Shown here in pieces: positions 9,011 through 17,778 of a stretch of 64,000 bases of DNA; the first letter of the stretch is position 1, and the number at the start of each line of letters is the position of its first letter. The DNA is from an uncultured Ruminococcus sp. (GTDB lineage: Bacteria > Bacillota > Clostridia > Oscillospirales > Ruminococcaceae), in contig CACZFN010000006.1 in assembly GCA_902780505.1 (NCBI GenBank), positions 101,557 through 165,556 on the forward strand, written 5' to 3'. The position numbers and the translations under genes were made by a program. Under the pieces are notes generated by a model. It worked only from the letters and a program-made list of their open reading frames with translations, was not told the origin of the DNA and did no database searches.

Positions 9011-10756
9011 TCATACAAGTGTGACATCCCAGTCTGCAAGGTATTGCTGAAGCCTTGTAAGGTCCGACATTTTTATGCCTCTGATGCCGTCAAGGTCTGC
9101 GTTCGATTCATCTATCGAAACGTCCCAGTCTGCAAGGTACTGCTGAAGTCTTGTAAGGTCTGCCATATTTATCTTGCCGTTTCTGTCTACATCGCCTGCA
9201 ATACGGTCGGTTATCTCAAATTCAGCGATAAGTTCACCGCCGTAAAGGCCTTTTCCGTAAACTGTTGCCGCAGCGGTGCCTTTGTCCTTGCAGTTTTTGT
9301 AAACTATCTCATAATCCCTGTTAAGGGTAAGCGTTGTTTTGTCAAGTGTTACTGTGACAGACGGCATTATATAGCTTCCTGTGTGGTAGTATGCCTTTTC
9401 AAGTCCCGATATTTCCGCATTTGCTATGTTTATAAGCTTTGGCAGGGTTTGTGTTTTTGTATCGCCGCATTTTGTGCAGGTGTAGGTGATCTCGCCCTCC
9501 TTTTCAAGTGTCGGGGCGCTTTTTACTTTGCCCTCGTCCCAGCTGTGAGAGCATTCCTGCGGGTAATACTTTGTAAGCGCCTTTAAAAATTCTGTGTCGG
9601 AAACACTGAGCTCGCTTCTTTTGATAAGCCCGAAGGTTTCGCCGTTGCTTGGCGGGTAAACGTTATTGTCCCATAAAACAGCAGGTATACCGCGCTCGCT
9701 TGAACGTTTGGTGTAGTATTCCGCCCATTTCACACGTTCATCAGAATTGTTCTTATCCATAGCGCCGAACTCGCCTATAACAGAGCTTATGCCCTTCTGT
9801 TCAAGCTTGTCAAGGCAGTCAAACAGGTAATCAAGCTGGCTGTACAGATCTGATGTGAAGCTGCTTGTTCCGTTTTTGTCAAGCGCAAAGCTGTACGGCG
9901 TATAAGCGTGAACTGACGCAACGGTCATATCGCTTTTATCGCTTGGAAGCACATAATACGGGTTTACAGCGCCGTCGATAGATGCGCAATAACCGGGGCA
10001 CATTATAAGCCTTGTCTTGTTATTGCCGCCCGAGGAACGTATGGTGTCAACGGCCTTCTGGTTAAGCTCGTTAATAACGCCTATTGCTTCTCTGACATCG
10101 CTTTCGGGATTGTTTGTATTGAACCCCCACTCGTTTGTATGCCCTATGAGCCGCGGTTCGTTGAGGGTTTCAAATATAAGGTGCTGGTCATAGTCCTTGT
10201 ATTCCTCACAAAGTTGTTCCCACACGCTTGAAACATAGTTAAGCGACTGCGTTTTATATGTGCTGTTCGGGTAGAAGAACTTGTTGTCTATCTGTGAAGC
10301 CATCTTCCGATCTATAAATTCCTGTGTATGTGGGGTGTTGTCGTGGTGAATGTTGATTATTACATACATACCCTCGTCAAGTGCCATATCAACGATAGTG
10401 TGAACCCGTGTCATCCACTGCTTAGATATGGTGTAGTCACTGCTGTGCATATGCTCGCCCCACGAAACGGGTATCCTTATCGTTGAAAAACCGCTTTCGT
10501 GAACAAATTTGATAAGTTCCTTTGTTGTTGTAGGGTTGTTCCATGCATTTTCGTAGTAAAGATCATCTTTGATCCATGCTGAACAGTTTGAACATTCAAA
10601 TGTATTGCCGAGATTCCAGCCGAGCCCCATTTTTTTGAGTATCTCAGCCTTTGTCAACGTTTCTGCTGCAACTGCGGGCGGTGTTGCGGCCGGTATCAGA
10701 GCTGCCGCCATTGCCGCCGCACAAAGGGCAGATGTAATTTTCTTAAATAATTTCAT
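9011..10756 (-). CDS. GH5 endoglucanase with type I dockerin
   Basis: A 581-residue secreted enzyme. In order: signal peptide (1-31, AAAMAAALIPAA...AVAAE), GH5 barrel (about 38-395) with GWNLGNTFE, acid/base Glu200 in LNEPR and nucleophile Glu329 in GEFG; a short HSWDEG...CTKCG Cys-pair module; an Ig-like module (about 445-515); and a type I dockerin at the C-terminus with two LTRLQQYLADWDV helices. The first calcium loop (DVDRNGKINMADL) is standard; the second (DLDGIRGIKMSDL) has Ile at a usual calcium-ligand position. The dockerin should plug the enzyme into a cellulosomal scaffoldin by cohesin binding. GGAGG precedes the ATG. Confidence 0.95.
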   Translation of the reverse strand: MKLFKKITSALCAAAMAAALIPAATPPAVAAETLTKAEILKKMGLGWNLGNTFECSNCSAWIKDDLYYENAWNNPTTTKELIKFVHESGFSTIRIPVSWGEHMHSSDYTISKQWMTRVHTIVDMALDEGMYVIINIHHDNTPHTQEFIDRKMASQIDNKFFYPNSTYKTQSLNYVSSVWEQLCEEYKDYDQHLIFETLNEPRLIGHTNEWGFNTNNPESDVREAIGVINELNQKAVDTIRSSGGNNKTRLIMCPGYCASIDGAVNPYYVLPSDKSDMTVASVHAYTPYSFALDKNGTSSFTSDLYSQLDYLFDCLDKLEQKGISSVIGEFGAMDKNNSDERVKWAEYYTKRSSERGIPAVLWDNNVYPPSNGETFGLIKRSELSVSDTEFLKALTKYYPQECSHSWDEGKVKSAPTLEKEGEITYTCTKCGDTKTQTLPKLINIANAEISGLEKAYYHTGSYIMPSVTVTLDKTTLTLNRDYEIVYKNCKDKGTAAATVYGKGLYGGELIAEFEITDRIAGDVDRNGKINMADLTRLQQYLADWDVSIDESNADLDGIRGIKMSDLTRLQQYLADWDVTLV

Positions 10757-10797
10757 ATGTTCCTCCTTTTTGATAGCTTGCTATTACATACTATTAT

Positions 10798-10826
10798 ATC
10801 ATACCATAAATCGGGCTTAATTTCAA
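10798..10826 (-). promoter_or_regulatory. Sigma-A promoter of the GH5-dockerin gene
   Basis: Minus strand: TTGAAA (10821-10826), 17-bp spacer, TATGAT (10798-10803). An inverted repeat ATAGC-TT-GCTAT (10773-10784) lies between the -10 and the ribosome site and could be an operator or leader hairpin. Confidence 0.65.
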
Positions 10827-10884
10827 TCAGTAATATTGCATAAAATAAGCCGTTTCTTTTTTACACTCAAAATAATAAATATTA

Positions 10885-10913
10885 TGGACTTTGTCTTAAA
10901 AATGTTGTATAAT
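10885..10913 (+). promoter_or_regulatory. Sigma-A promoter of the deoxysugar cluster
   Basis: TGGACT (10885-10890), 17-bp spacer, TATAAT (10908-10913). The -10 is consensus and the -35 matches 4 of 6. It sits 37 bases before the aldolase start. Confidence 0.65.
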
Positions 10914-10949
10914 ATTTTTATACAATTCGGTATTGGAAGGAGTATTTTT

Positions 10950-11639
10950 ATGTACGAAGATATCAAAGAACAAATGGTGGATATCTGCCATAAGATGTGG
11001 CTCAAGGGCTGGGTTGCGGCAAATGACGGCAATATAACCGTTAAGGTAGGCGAGGGGAAATACCTTGCTACCCAGACAGGAATGTCAAAGGCTTTTATCA
11101 CTGCAAAGAACATAGGGCTTATTGATGATGACTTTAATATCTTAGAAGCCGAGGAGGGTTTCAGACCGTCAAGCGAGGTCAAGATGCATTTAAGATGCTA
11201 CCATGACAGGCCTGATGTCGGGGCAGTCGTACACGCTCACCCGCCGACGGCAACAGGCTTTGCCTGCGCGCAGATACCGCTTGATGATTACTGTATGATA
11301 GAAACGGTCATTGTGGTAGGCTCTATCCCGCTTACTCCATACGGCACACCCTCCACCTACGAAGTGCCGGAAGCCATTGCACCGTATTTGCAGGAACACG
11401 ATGTGATGCTTTTGGAAAACCACGGTGCACTTACAGTCGGCGCTGACCTTATTACGGCTTATTACAGAATGGAAACGCTTGAATTGCAGGCGCAGATATC
11501 CTTAAACGCAAGGCTTTTGGGCGGCGTCAAGGACATCGACCGTGAGAATATCGACAAGCTTATCGCTATGCGCCCCGCCTACGGCGTTACGGGCAGGCAC
11601 CCGGGGTACAAGAAGTATAAGAATAAGTATACCGAGTGA
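10950..11639 (+). CDS. fucA: Class II aldolase, L-fuculose-1-phosphate aldolase type
   Basis: A 229-residue zinc aldolase of the FucA/AraD family, expected to split L-fuculose-1-P (or L-rhamnulose-1-P) into dihydroxyacetone phosphate and lactaldehyde. The substrate loop AANDGNITVKV, zinc ligands in VVHAHPPTATGFA and LENHGAL, and VGSIPLTPYGTPS are seen. The start is ATG 10950 with AAGGAG upstream; an upstream in-frame extension would read through the promoter. A kinase and L-fucose isomerase lie downstream on the same strand, which supports the aldolase call over ribulose-5-P 4-epimerase. Confidence 0.8.
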   Translation: MYEDIKEQMVDICHKMWLKGWVAANDGNITVKVGEGKYLATQTGMSKAFITAKNIGLIDDDFNILEAEEGFRPSSEVKMHLRCYHDRPDVGAVVHAHPPTATGFACAQIPLDDYCMIETVIVVGSIPLTPYGTPSTYEVPEAIAPYLQEHDVMLLENHGALTVGADLITAYYRMETLELQAQISLNARLLGGVKDIDRENIDKLIAMRPAYGVTGRHPGYKKYKNKYTE

Positions 11640-11693
11640 CAGCGGGTTTTGTTCTGAAATAAGAAAGAATAAATAATAAAGAACAACTGAGGT

Positions 11694-11717
11694 GTCCGCC
11701 TTTGGCGGACGGTTTTT
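11694..11717 (+). terminator. Internal terminator between aldolase and kinase
   Basis: GTCCGCC (11694-11700), loop TTT, GGCGGAC (11704-11710), then GGTTTTTAAA. A compact 7-bp GC hairpin plus T-run, directly before the kinase ribosome site. It should lower kinase and isomerase expression relative to the aldolase unless read through. Confidence 0.75.
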
Positions 11718-11735
11718 AAAGTGGAGGGAAAGGCT

Positions 11736-13211
11736 ATGTCAAAACGTGTTTTGGCGTTTGATCTCGGTGCATCGGGCGGCAGGGCTGTTATTGTCGGATA
11801 TGACGGGGCGGCTTTCACCTTTGACGAGGTCCACCGCTTTTCAAATGATCCCGTGATGCTGGGCGGTACGTTTTACTGGGACGTACTGAGGCTTTTCTTT
11901 GAGATAAAGCAGGGGCTTGTAAAGGCTAAGCTCTCAGGCGGGTTTGACAGTATCGCCATTAATACATGGGGTGTTGATTTCGGGCTTATTGATGAAAACG
12001 GCGGGCTTGTTATGAACCCTGTGCACTACCGCGATACACGCACACGGGGTATGCTAAAAGAAAGCGAAAAGTATATTTCAAATAACGAGCTTTACCTTAA
12101 AACGGGCAATCAGCTTATGGAGATAAACACGGCATTTCAGCTTTTGTCACTTAAAAAGAACAGGCCTGAGCTTCTTGCACGTGCAAAGCGGCTTTTGTTT
12201 ATGCCCGATCTGCTTGCATATTTCCTGACGGGTGAACAGGTCTCGGAATACTCTATCGCTTCCACCTCACAGCTGTTTGACCAGGTAAACGGCGGGTGGA
12301 ATTATGAAGTCATAGATAAACTCGGCTTTGACAGGGGGCTGTTTGCACCGGTCGTTAAAAGCGGGACTGTGACAGGAAAGCTTTCCCGTGAAATCTGTGA
12401 AGAACTCGGGCTGCCTGAAATACCCGTGATAGCAGCCTGCGGGCATGACACACAGGACGCAGCCGCAGCTGTACCGACTGATAAAAAGGACTTTGCTTTT
12501 CTTTCCTGCGGTACGTGGTCACTGCTCGGGACGGAGCTTTCCTCGCCGCTTATAAACCGCACTACAATGGAGTATAACTTTACAAACGAGGGCGGCTTCG
12601 GCGGTACTGCGACATTGCTCAATAATATAATAGGCCTGTGGCTTATACAGGAAAGCAGGCGTCAGTGGCAGCGTGAGGGCAAGGATTACTCCTTTGCCGA
12701 TATGGAAAAAATGGCGCTTGAAAGCAAGCCGCTTTTGTGCTTTATTGATCCCGATCATCCGGATTTTTCGACGGCGGGTGATCTTCCTGAGCGCATAAGG
12801 GAGTATTGCAGGAATACCGCACAGCCTGTTCCCGAAACTGACGGGGCGGTGGTGAGGTGCATTTATGAAAGCCTGGCGCTCAAATATGCATGGACGTTAA
12901 AGCGGATAGAAAAATGCACAGGAAAAAAATATGATACCCTTTATATAGTTGGCGGCGGTACTAAAGACGGGCTGCTTTGTCAGACGGCGGCTGACTGTGC
13001 GGGGGTGGAGGTATCTGCGGGGCCGATAGAGGCAACCGTTCTCGGCAATGCGGCTATACAGCTGATGACTCTCGGAGAGATAGCTTCTGTTTCACAGGCA
13101 AGGAATATCATAAGCAAGACGGAGCCTATAAAGCATTACTCCCCGCATAACGAGCAGACAAAGCTGTTTGAAGCCGCAATGCCACGGTTTGAAACACTTT
13201 TGCGGGGGTGA
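11736..13211 (+). CDS. FGGY sugar kinase, rhamnulokinase family
   Basis: A 491-residue FGGY-family kinase closest to RhaB: AFDLGASGGRAVIV (phosphate loop), AINTWGVDFGLID, HYRDTRTRGM, AACGHDTQDAAAAVP, SCGTWSLLGTEL and the C-terminal ATP site YIVGGGTKDGLLCQTAAD. It phosphorylates a ketose such as L-rhamnulose or L-fuculose. As it lies beside a fucose isomerase and a FucA-like aldolase and no rhamnose isomerase is present, it may serve as the fuculokinase; that is inference. GTG 11721 is part of the ribosome site GGAGGG, so ATG 11736 is the start. Confidence 0.85.
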   Translation: MSKRVLAFDLGASGGRAVIVGYDGAAFTFDEVHRFSNDPVMLGGTFYWDVLRLFFEIKQGLVKAKLSGGFDSIAINTWGVDFGLIDENGGLVMNPVHYRDTRTRGMLKESEKYISNNELYLKTGNQLMEINTAFQLLSLKKNRPELLARAKRLLFMPDLLAYFLTGEQVSEYSIASTSQLFDQVNGGWNYEVIDKLGFDRGLFAPVVKSGTVTGKLSREICEELGLPEIPVIAACGHDTQDAAAAVPTDKKDFAFLSCGTWSLLGTELSSPLINRTTMEYNFTNEGGFGGTATLLNNIIGLWLIQESRRQWQREGKDYSFADMEKMALESKPLLCFIDPDHPDFSTAGDLPERIREYCRNTAQPVPETDGAVVRCIYESLALKYAWTLKRIEKCTGKKYDTLYIVGGGTKDGLLCQTAADCAGVEVSAGPIEATVLGNAAIQLMTLGEIASVSQARNIISKTEPIKHYSPHNEQTKLFEAAMPRFETLLRG

Positions 13212-13216
13212 TGATA

Positions 13217-14056
13217 ATGCAGGCAGAGGGTAAGAATATCCCGCTTGGCGTTACTGTCGGCAACGACGGGCTTATGGCGGCAATTGAAAACCCGCTTGGC
13301 AAAAAGGTGATAATAAACGGTTTTGATACCGATACCCCAAAGGGCGGAAAGGAGCTTACAGAGCGTCAGGTAAACTTCCGCGCAGGGCTGTTTGTCATAG
13401 TGTTTGTCGGGGCAATAATCGCGGCAATTGTGTTTTCACAGACAGAGCCGCTTCTGTGCTTGGTATGTGTGGGGGCGATATTCTTTATAATCGGTATGCT
13501 GGCCGTGATACAGGGCGGCGGGATAAGGCTTGATAACCTGCCCGCATTTATCGTACCGTCAGTCGGTGCGCTTATGATAATTATACCCCTTATGATGCTT
13601 TATCACCGCGACCACCCCGAAAGCCTTGAAATAACAAGGGACGGCGTTATTACACTTATACTTTGGTGCTTTGCGGCAGTCGGTGTATTCTTGCTTATAA
13701 TACCGATAATAAGGCACTTATCAATGATGTCAAGGTGTTCAAAGACAGTGACGGCAAAGTGCATTTTCAGGGAATCCCGCCCGACAAGCCACAGGGACGC
13801 AAGGGGCATAACAAGGCATACCGATATATTTTCACCCGTATGGCAGTACGAGCTTGGTGAGGTTATATTCGTAACAAGGGAAGCCGTGTTTTCGGGCAAT
13901 GATATCCCCGCTGTAGGGGAAAGCCGTGAGATAAGATATGACGCAGATGAACCAAGCTGTATATACAGACCTGTGCTTAGAAATAATTTCATAGAAATGG
14001 CAATAGGTGCGGCATTTATTGCGGCAGGCTTACTGGCACTGTATTTCAAGAGGTGA
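13217..14056 (+). CDS. Integral membrane protein, DUF3592-like
   Basis: A 279-residue membrane protein with about four to five hydrophobic segments: a pair near residues 55-105, one or two near 115-165 and one at the extreme C-terminus (AIGAAFIAAGLLALYF). Between the last two is a soluble loop with PVWQYELGE and EIRYDADEPSCIYRP, a pattern of DUF3592-type proteins of unknown function. GGGGG just before the upstream stop places the start at ATG 13217 instead of the overlapping GTG 13208. It sits between the kinase and fucI, yet shows no transporter signature. Confidence 0.6.
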   Translation: MQAEGKNIPLGVTVGNDGLMAAIENPLGKKVIINGFDTDTPKGGKELTERQVNFRAGLFVIVFVGAIIAAIVFSQTEPLLCLVCVGAIFFIIGMLAVIQGGGIRLDNLPAFIVPSVGALMIIIPLMMLYHRDHPESLEITRDGVITLILWCFAAVGVFLLIIPIIRHLSMMSRCSKTVTAKCIFRESRPTSHRDARGITRHTDIFSPVWQYELGEVIFVTREAVFSGNDIPAVGESREIRYDADEPSCIYRPVLRNNFIEMAIGAAFIAAGLLALYFKR

Positions 14057-14060
14057 TGCT

Positions 14061-14297
14061 ATGGGCAAGGTGATAAAAGCTTTACTGATAGAGCTTGTGA
14101 TCACAGCATTGCTTTTTGGATCAGGGCTTGTACTTGATATGACACTTCAAAAGCCTTCCCCCGGTATTAACGGGCACCCCGCCTCTGCACTTGCCTTTAT
14201 CCTGCCGATTGGCGGCGCGGCGGTAATGGCGCTTATTGATATTATCCTTATTATAAGAGGGATAAAAAGGGCATTTAAGAATAATGATAAAAATTAA
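14061..14297 (+). CDS. Small two-helix membrane protein
   Basis: A 78-residue protein with two predicted membrane helices (LLIELVITALLFGSGLVL and ALAFILPIGGAAVMALIDII) joined by a short polar loop and ending in a basic tail. AGAGGTGAT lies 3-5 bases from the preceding stop and fixes the ATG at 14061; the frame stays open upstream but overlaps the previous gene. No family is recognised. Its placement directly after another membrane protein suggests the two are made together. Confidence 0.6.
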   Translation: MGKVIKALLIELVITALLFGSGLVLDMTLQKPSPGINGHPASALAFILPIGGAAVMALIDIILIIRGIKRAFKNNDKN

Positions 14298-14328
14298 TTG
14301 AGAGCAAAGATAACGCAGGAGGAGAATA

Positions 14329-14362
14329 CTCTTGCCTCTTACCTCTTATCTCTTGCCTCTAA
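14329..14362. repeat. CTTGCCTCT-rich intergenic repeat
   Basis: A tract of near-direct repeats of CTCTTGCCTCTTA/ACCTCTTATCTCTTGCCTCTAAG. Its reverse complement (CTTAGAGGCAAGAGATAAGAG...) shares the AGAGGCAAGA unit with the inverted repeat at 63755-63859. Confidence 0.6.
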
Positions 14363-14378
14363 GAAAGGAAGATGTAAA

Positions 14379-16181
14379 TTGGCAAAGAGCAGACTTATCG
14401 GCGATTACCCTGTTATAGGTATCCGCCCGACTATCGACGGAAGGAGAGGGTACTTAAACGTTCGCGGCTCACTTGAGGAACAGACTATGGGTATGGCACA
14501 GGCAGCAAAGAAGCTGTTTGAGGAAAACCTTAAATATTCAAACGGCGAGCCCGTAAAGGTTGTGATCGCTGACACCACCATAGGCCGTGTTGCGGAAGCG
14601 GCGGCTTGTGCGGAAAAATTCAAAAAAGCAGGCGTTGACATCACCCTTACAGTAACGCCCTGCTGGTGCTATGGCTCGGAAACTATGGATATGGACACAC
14701 GCACTATTAAGGCAGTATGGGGCTTTAACGGAACAGAGCGTCCCGGTGCGGTATACCTTGCATCTGTGCTTGCGACACACGCGCAGAAGGGACTGCCCGC
14801 TTTCGGTATTTACGGGCGTGATGTGCAGGAGGCTGATGACAAGGAAATACCCGCTGATGTAAAGGAAAAACTCCTGCGTTTCGGCAGGGCTGCTGTTGCG
14901 GCGGCAACTATGCGCGGAAAGTCTTATTTACAGATAGGTTCTATCACTATGGGCATAGGCGGCTCTATCATAAGCCCTGAATTTATTGAAGAATACCTCG
15001 GTATGCGTGTAGAGAGCGTTGACGAGGTAGAGATAATAAGACGAATGACCGAGGGCATCTACGACAAGGAAGAATACGAGAAAGCCCTTGCATGGACTAA
15101 GGCAAAGTGTATCGAGGGCTTTGACAAAAACCCCGAGGAGGTACAGAAGTCCCGCGAAGTCAAGGACGAGCAGTGGGAATTTGTCGTAAAGATGATGTGC
15201 ATAATAAAAGACCTTATGAACGGCAATGACAAGCTTTCCGCAGGCTGTGAGGAGGAAGCTGTAGGCCATAATGCTATCGCCGCGGGCTTCCAGGGGCAGA
15301 GGCAGTGGACAGATTTCTACCCGAACTGTGATTTCCCCGAAGCTATGCTCAACACCACCTTTGACTGGAACGGTGCGCGCGAGCCTTATATTCTTGCAAC
15401 AGAAAATGACGTTTTGAACGGTCTTGGGATGCTGTTCTTAAAGCTGCTTACAAACCGCGCACAGATATTTGCAGATGTTCGTACATACTGGTCACCCGAA
15501 GCTGTAAAGAGGGCAACAGGCTATGATATCGAAGGCAAGGCGGCAGAAGCAGGCGGATTTATACACCTTATAAACTCGGGCGCGGCCTGCCTTGATGCAA
15601 ACGGCGGTGCAAAGGATGAAGCAGGCAACAGTGTAATGAAGCCGTGGTATGACATCACCGACAAGGACATTGACGCAATAATGGGCAAGACCACATGGAA
15701 CCCCGCAGACCTCGGGTATTTCAGGGGCGGCGGCTACTCGTCACGCTTTGTTACAGACTGTGAAATGCCTGCTACAATGATAAGGCTCAATCTTGTAAAG
15801 GGACTTGGACCTATGCTTCAGATATGCGAGGGCTATACAGTCAAACTTCCCGACGAAGTAAACGACAAGCTGTGGAAAAGGACAGACTACACATGGCCAT
15901 GCACATGGTTTGCACCGAGGACCGACGGAAAAGAGGGCAGCCCGTTCAGGACAGCTTATGATGTTATGAACAACTGGGGCGCAAACCACGGGGCTATAAG
16001 CTACGGCCACGTCGGTGCTGACCTTATTACACTTGCATCTATTCTGAGGATACCTGTTGCAATGCATAACGTTGCTGAGGGCGATATCTTCCGTCCCGCT
16101 GCATGGAATGCTTTCGGTATGGATAAGGAGGGTGCAGACTTCCGCGCCTGCGCAAATTACGGACCTATGTATAAAGGATAA
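14379..16181 (+). CDS. fucI: L-fucose isomerase
   Basis: A 600-residue cytoplasmic isomerase converting L-fucose to L-fuculose (the family also accepts D-arabinose). N-terminal [27 protein letters not shown], the metal-site Glu in [11 protein letters not shown], Asp in FADVRTYW, and the C-terminal [13 protein letters not shown] with a metal-site His match the FucI family and its usual length. The start is TTG 14379 with AAAGGAAG upstream; family alignment needs only a few residues before IGIRP, which rules out the longer frame from 14298 across the repeat tract. A terminator follows. Confidence 0.93.
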   Translation: MAKSRLIGDYPVIGIRPTIDGRRGYLNVRGSLEEQTMGMAQAAKKLFEENLKYSNGEPVKVVIADTTIGRVAEAAACAEKFKKAGVDITLTVTPCWCYGSETMDMDTRTIKAVWGFNGTERPGAVYLASVLATHAQKGLPAFGIYGRDVQEADDKEIPADVKEKLLRFGRAAVAAATMRGKSYLQIGSITMGIGGSIISPEFIEEYLGMRVESVDEVEIIRRMTEGIYDKEEYEKALAWTKAKCIEGFDKNPEEVQKSREVKDEQWEFVVKMMCIIKDLMNGNDKLSAGCEEEAVGHNAIAAGFQGQRQWTDFYPNCDFPEAMLNTTFDWNGAREPYILATENDVLNGLGMLFLKLLTNRAQIFADVRTYWSPEAVKRATGYDIEGKAAEAGGFIHLINSGAACLDANGGAKDEAGNSVMKPWYDITDKDIDAIMGKTTWNPADLGYFRGGGYSSRFVTDCEMPATMIRLNLVKGLGPMLQICEGYTVKLPDEVNDKLWKRTDYTWPCTWFAPRTDGKEGSPFRTAYDVMNNWGANHGAISYGHVGADLITLASILRIPVAMHNVAEGDIFRPAAWNAFGMDKEGADFRACANYGPMYKG

Positions 16182-16191
16182 GAATAAACAA

Positions 16192-16225
16192 AGCCTGAGA
16201 ACGATAAAAGTTCTCAGGCTCTTAT
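16192..16225. terminator. Terminator after fucI
   Basis: Perfect 11-bp stem AGCCTGAGAAC (16192-16202) with GTTCTCAGGCT (16210-16220), 7-base loop, then CTTATTAT. Convergent with ldh, so it may act for both. Confidence 0.9.
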
Positions 16226-16247
16226 TATACGTGTCAATAAATGATTT

Positions 16248-17201
16248 TCATATCCCTAAGCTGTCAAATGCATCACCAAGCACCTTTGCAGAGTTTATGA
16301 ACTTCTGCTTTTCATCATCAGTCAGTTCAAGCTCAACTATCTCCTTGACGCCGTTTCTGCCGATAATGCTCGGAACGCCGATAAACACGCCCTTTGTGCC
16401 ATATTCGCCCGAAAGCTTTGCGGATACTGTGAGCACGCTGTTTTCATCACCGAGAATAGCCTTGACTATTCTTGTAAGGGCAATGCCTATGCCGTAGTAA
16501 GTTGCACTCTTGGCTTCTATTATCTTATATGCGGCAGTACGCACCTCCTCCTCGATACGTGCCATTCCTTCGTAGGTGTAGCCGTTTTTTTCGTCATCAA
16601 GGATAGTCTGTACGCGCTTTGTGGCAAGCATTACCTGTGAAAGCGGGACAAACTCTGAATCGCCATGCTCACCGATAACATAGGCGTGGATATTCTTGGG
16701 ATCAACGGTAAAGTAATCGCCGAGCAGGTAGCGAAGCCTTGCGGTATCAAGACTTGTGCCTGTACCTATTACCTTTGAAGCGCCGAAACGTGAAAGCTCG
16801 TATGTCACCCTTGTCATAATATCAACAGGGTTTGTGGCAACAACGAAGATACCGTCAAAGCCTGATTTTACAACAGGTGTGATAATAGAACGGAATACTT
16901 CTGTATTTCTCTTTAAAAGGTCAAGGCGTGTTTCGCCTTCCTTCTGTGCAACGCCTGCTGCAATAACGACGATATCAGCGTCCTTACAGTCGCCGTATTC
17001 ACCACAGTAGATCTTCATGTTGGATTTAGCGAATGCAAGTCCGTGGTTTAAGTCCATAGCTTCGCCTATAGCCCTTTTCTTATTAACATCTATCAGCACA
17101 AGCTCATTGCAGATACCGCCCTGATTAACGAGCGAATAAGCAAAGCTCATCCCAACCATACCTGTGCCGATAAGCACAACTTTTCTTTTGTCGGTATTCA
17201 T
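16248..17201 (-). CDS. ldh: L-lactate dehydrogenase
   Basis: A 317-residue NAD-dependent dehydrogenase that reduces pyruvate to L-lactate. The NAD loop VVLIGTGMVGMS, catalytic His in YVIGEHGDSEF, and the substrate loop AGVAQKEGETRLDLLKRN are present; the Gln before the KEGETR loop marks lactate instead of malate specificity. Length is normal for the family. The gene is transcribed alone from a consensus promoter 33 bases upstream and converges on fucI. Fermentative lactate formation is consistent with a strict anaerobe. Confidence 0.94.
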   Translation of the reverse strand: MNTDKRKVVLIGTGMVGMSFAYSLVNQGGICNELVLIDVNKKRAIGEAMDLNHGLAFAKSNMKIYCGEYGDCKDADIVVIAAGVAQKEGETRLDLLKRNTEVFRSIITPVVKSGFDGIFVVATNPVDIMTRVTYELSRFGASKVIGTGTSLDTARLRYLLGDYFTVDPKNIHAYVIGEHGDSEFVPLSQVMLATKRVQTILDDEKNGYTYEGMARIEEEVRTAAYKIIEAKSATYYGIGIALTRIVKAILGDENSVLTVSAKLSGEYGTKGVFIGVPSIIGRNGVKEIVELELTDDEKQKFINSAKVLGDAFDSLGI

Positions 17202-17233
17202 ACTTTTCTGCCTCTTTTCGGTTTGATAAATAG

Positions 17234-17262
17234 ATTATAACAAAAATACGCCCCGAAGTCAA
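17234..17262 (-). promoter_or_regulatory. Sigma-A promoter of ldh
   Basis: Minus strand: TTGACT (17257-17262), 17-bp spacer, TATAAT (17234-17239). Confidence 0.85.
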
Positions 17263-17289
17263 GGGGCTGAGGGTGTACAACACACTTGT

Positions 17290-17317
17290 GCCCGAGAGAA
17301 TATATATCCCCTCGGGC
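17290..17317. other. GC hairpin between the DtxR-family gene and ldh
   Basis: GCCCGAG (17290-17296) with CTCGGGC (17311-17317), 14-base AT-rich loop. It lacks a T-run on either strand. It could protect the 3' end of the metal-operon mRNA or be a weak terminator. Confidence 0.45.
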
Positions 17318-17339
17318 AGTGATGTATTATGGAAGAAAT

Positions 17340-17774
17340 TTACTCTTTGTTTTCATCTGATATCCTGCTTACTTCAGAAAGCCCATGAACAGTTATAAGG
17401 TGTTCTTTGAGCTTTTCAAAGCTTTCCTTAGATATAACGTGTTCTATTTTGCAGGCGTCCTCGGCGGCGGTGGCGCTGTCAACGCCAATGTTTTCAAGCC
17501 ATATGGAAAGCACGCGGTGCTTTTCGTATGTACTGCCTGCTATTTCCATTCCCGCAGGTGTCAGTTTGATAAAGCCGTTATCGTCTATAGTGATATAGCC
17601 GCCGTTTTTAAGTATCTTCATAGCGTTTGAAACGCTGGGTTTGGTCACGCCAAGCTCCCTTGAAACATCGATACTCCTGACATCGCCGTACTGCTTGTTT
17701 GAAAGCATAAGTATCGCTTCAAGGTAATCCTCTCCCGAAGCGTGTACGCCGCCCTTTTTATCGCTGCTGTTCAT
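17340..17774 (-). CDS. DtxR/MntR-family metal-dependent repressor
   Basis: A 144-residue regulator: N-terminal winged helix (GEDYLEAILMLSN; VRSIDVSRELGVTKPSVSNAMK) and a metal-binding dimerisation domain (ENIGVDSATAAEDACKIEHVIS). No C-terminal SH3 domain, so it is MntR-sized. The Asp in GEDYLEAI is MntR-like, while the Cys in DACKIEH matches the iron-type DtxR/IdeR ligand. Start is ATG 17774, 4 bases after the flavodoxin stop; a longer frame would overlap flavodoxin. It is the last gene of a three-gene operon whose promoter carries two DtxR-like operators, so it probably represses itself in iron (or manganese) sufficiency. Confidence 0.85.
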   Translation of the reverse strand: MNSSDKKGGVHASGEDYLEAILMLSNKQYGDVRSIDVSRELGVTKPSVSNAMKILKNGGYITIDDNGFIKLTPAGMEIAGSTYEKHRVLSIWLENIGVDSATAAEDACKIEHVISKESFEKLKEHLITVHGLSEVSRISDENKE

Positions 17775-17778
17775 AGAG

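Noticed and set aside
8931-9014. N-terminal extension of RecQ
   Set aside because: The added residues are encoded by the terminator stem of the upstream gene and are absent from the family.
8777-9586. 269-codon plus-strand frame across the RecQ/GH5 boundary
   Set aside because: It runs through the terminator hairpin and antisense to both genes, with many Cys/Val and no recognisable domain.
10950-11639. L-ribulose-5-phosphate 4-epimerase (AraD)
   Set aside because: Same family, but the neighbouring fucose isomerase and ketose kinase favour an aldolase; the residues alone do not settle it.
14298-14378. Longer N-terminus for FucI
   Set aside because: The extra codons come from the repeat tract; family alignment and the AAAGGAAG site favour TTG 14379.
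17290-17317. Classic terminator after the DtxR-family gene
   Set aside because: The stem is good but neither strand has a T-run; it is listed only as a hairpin.
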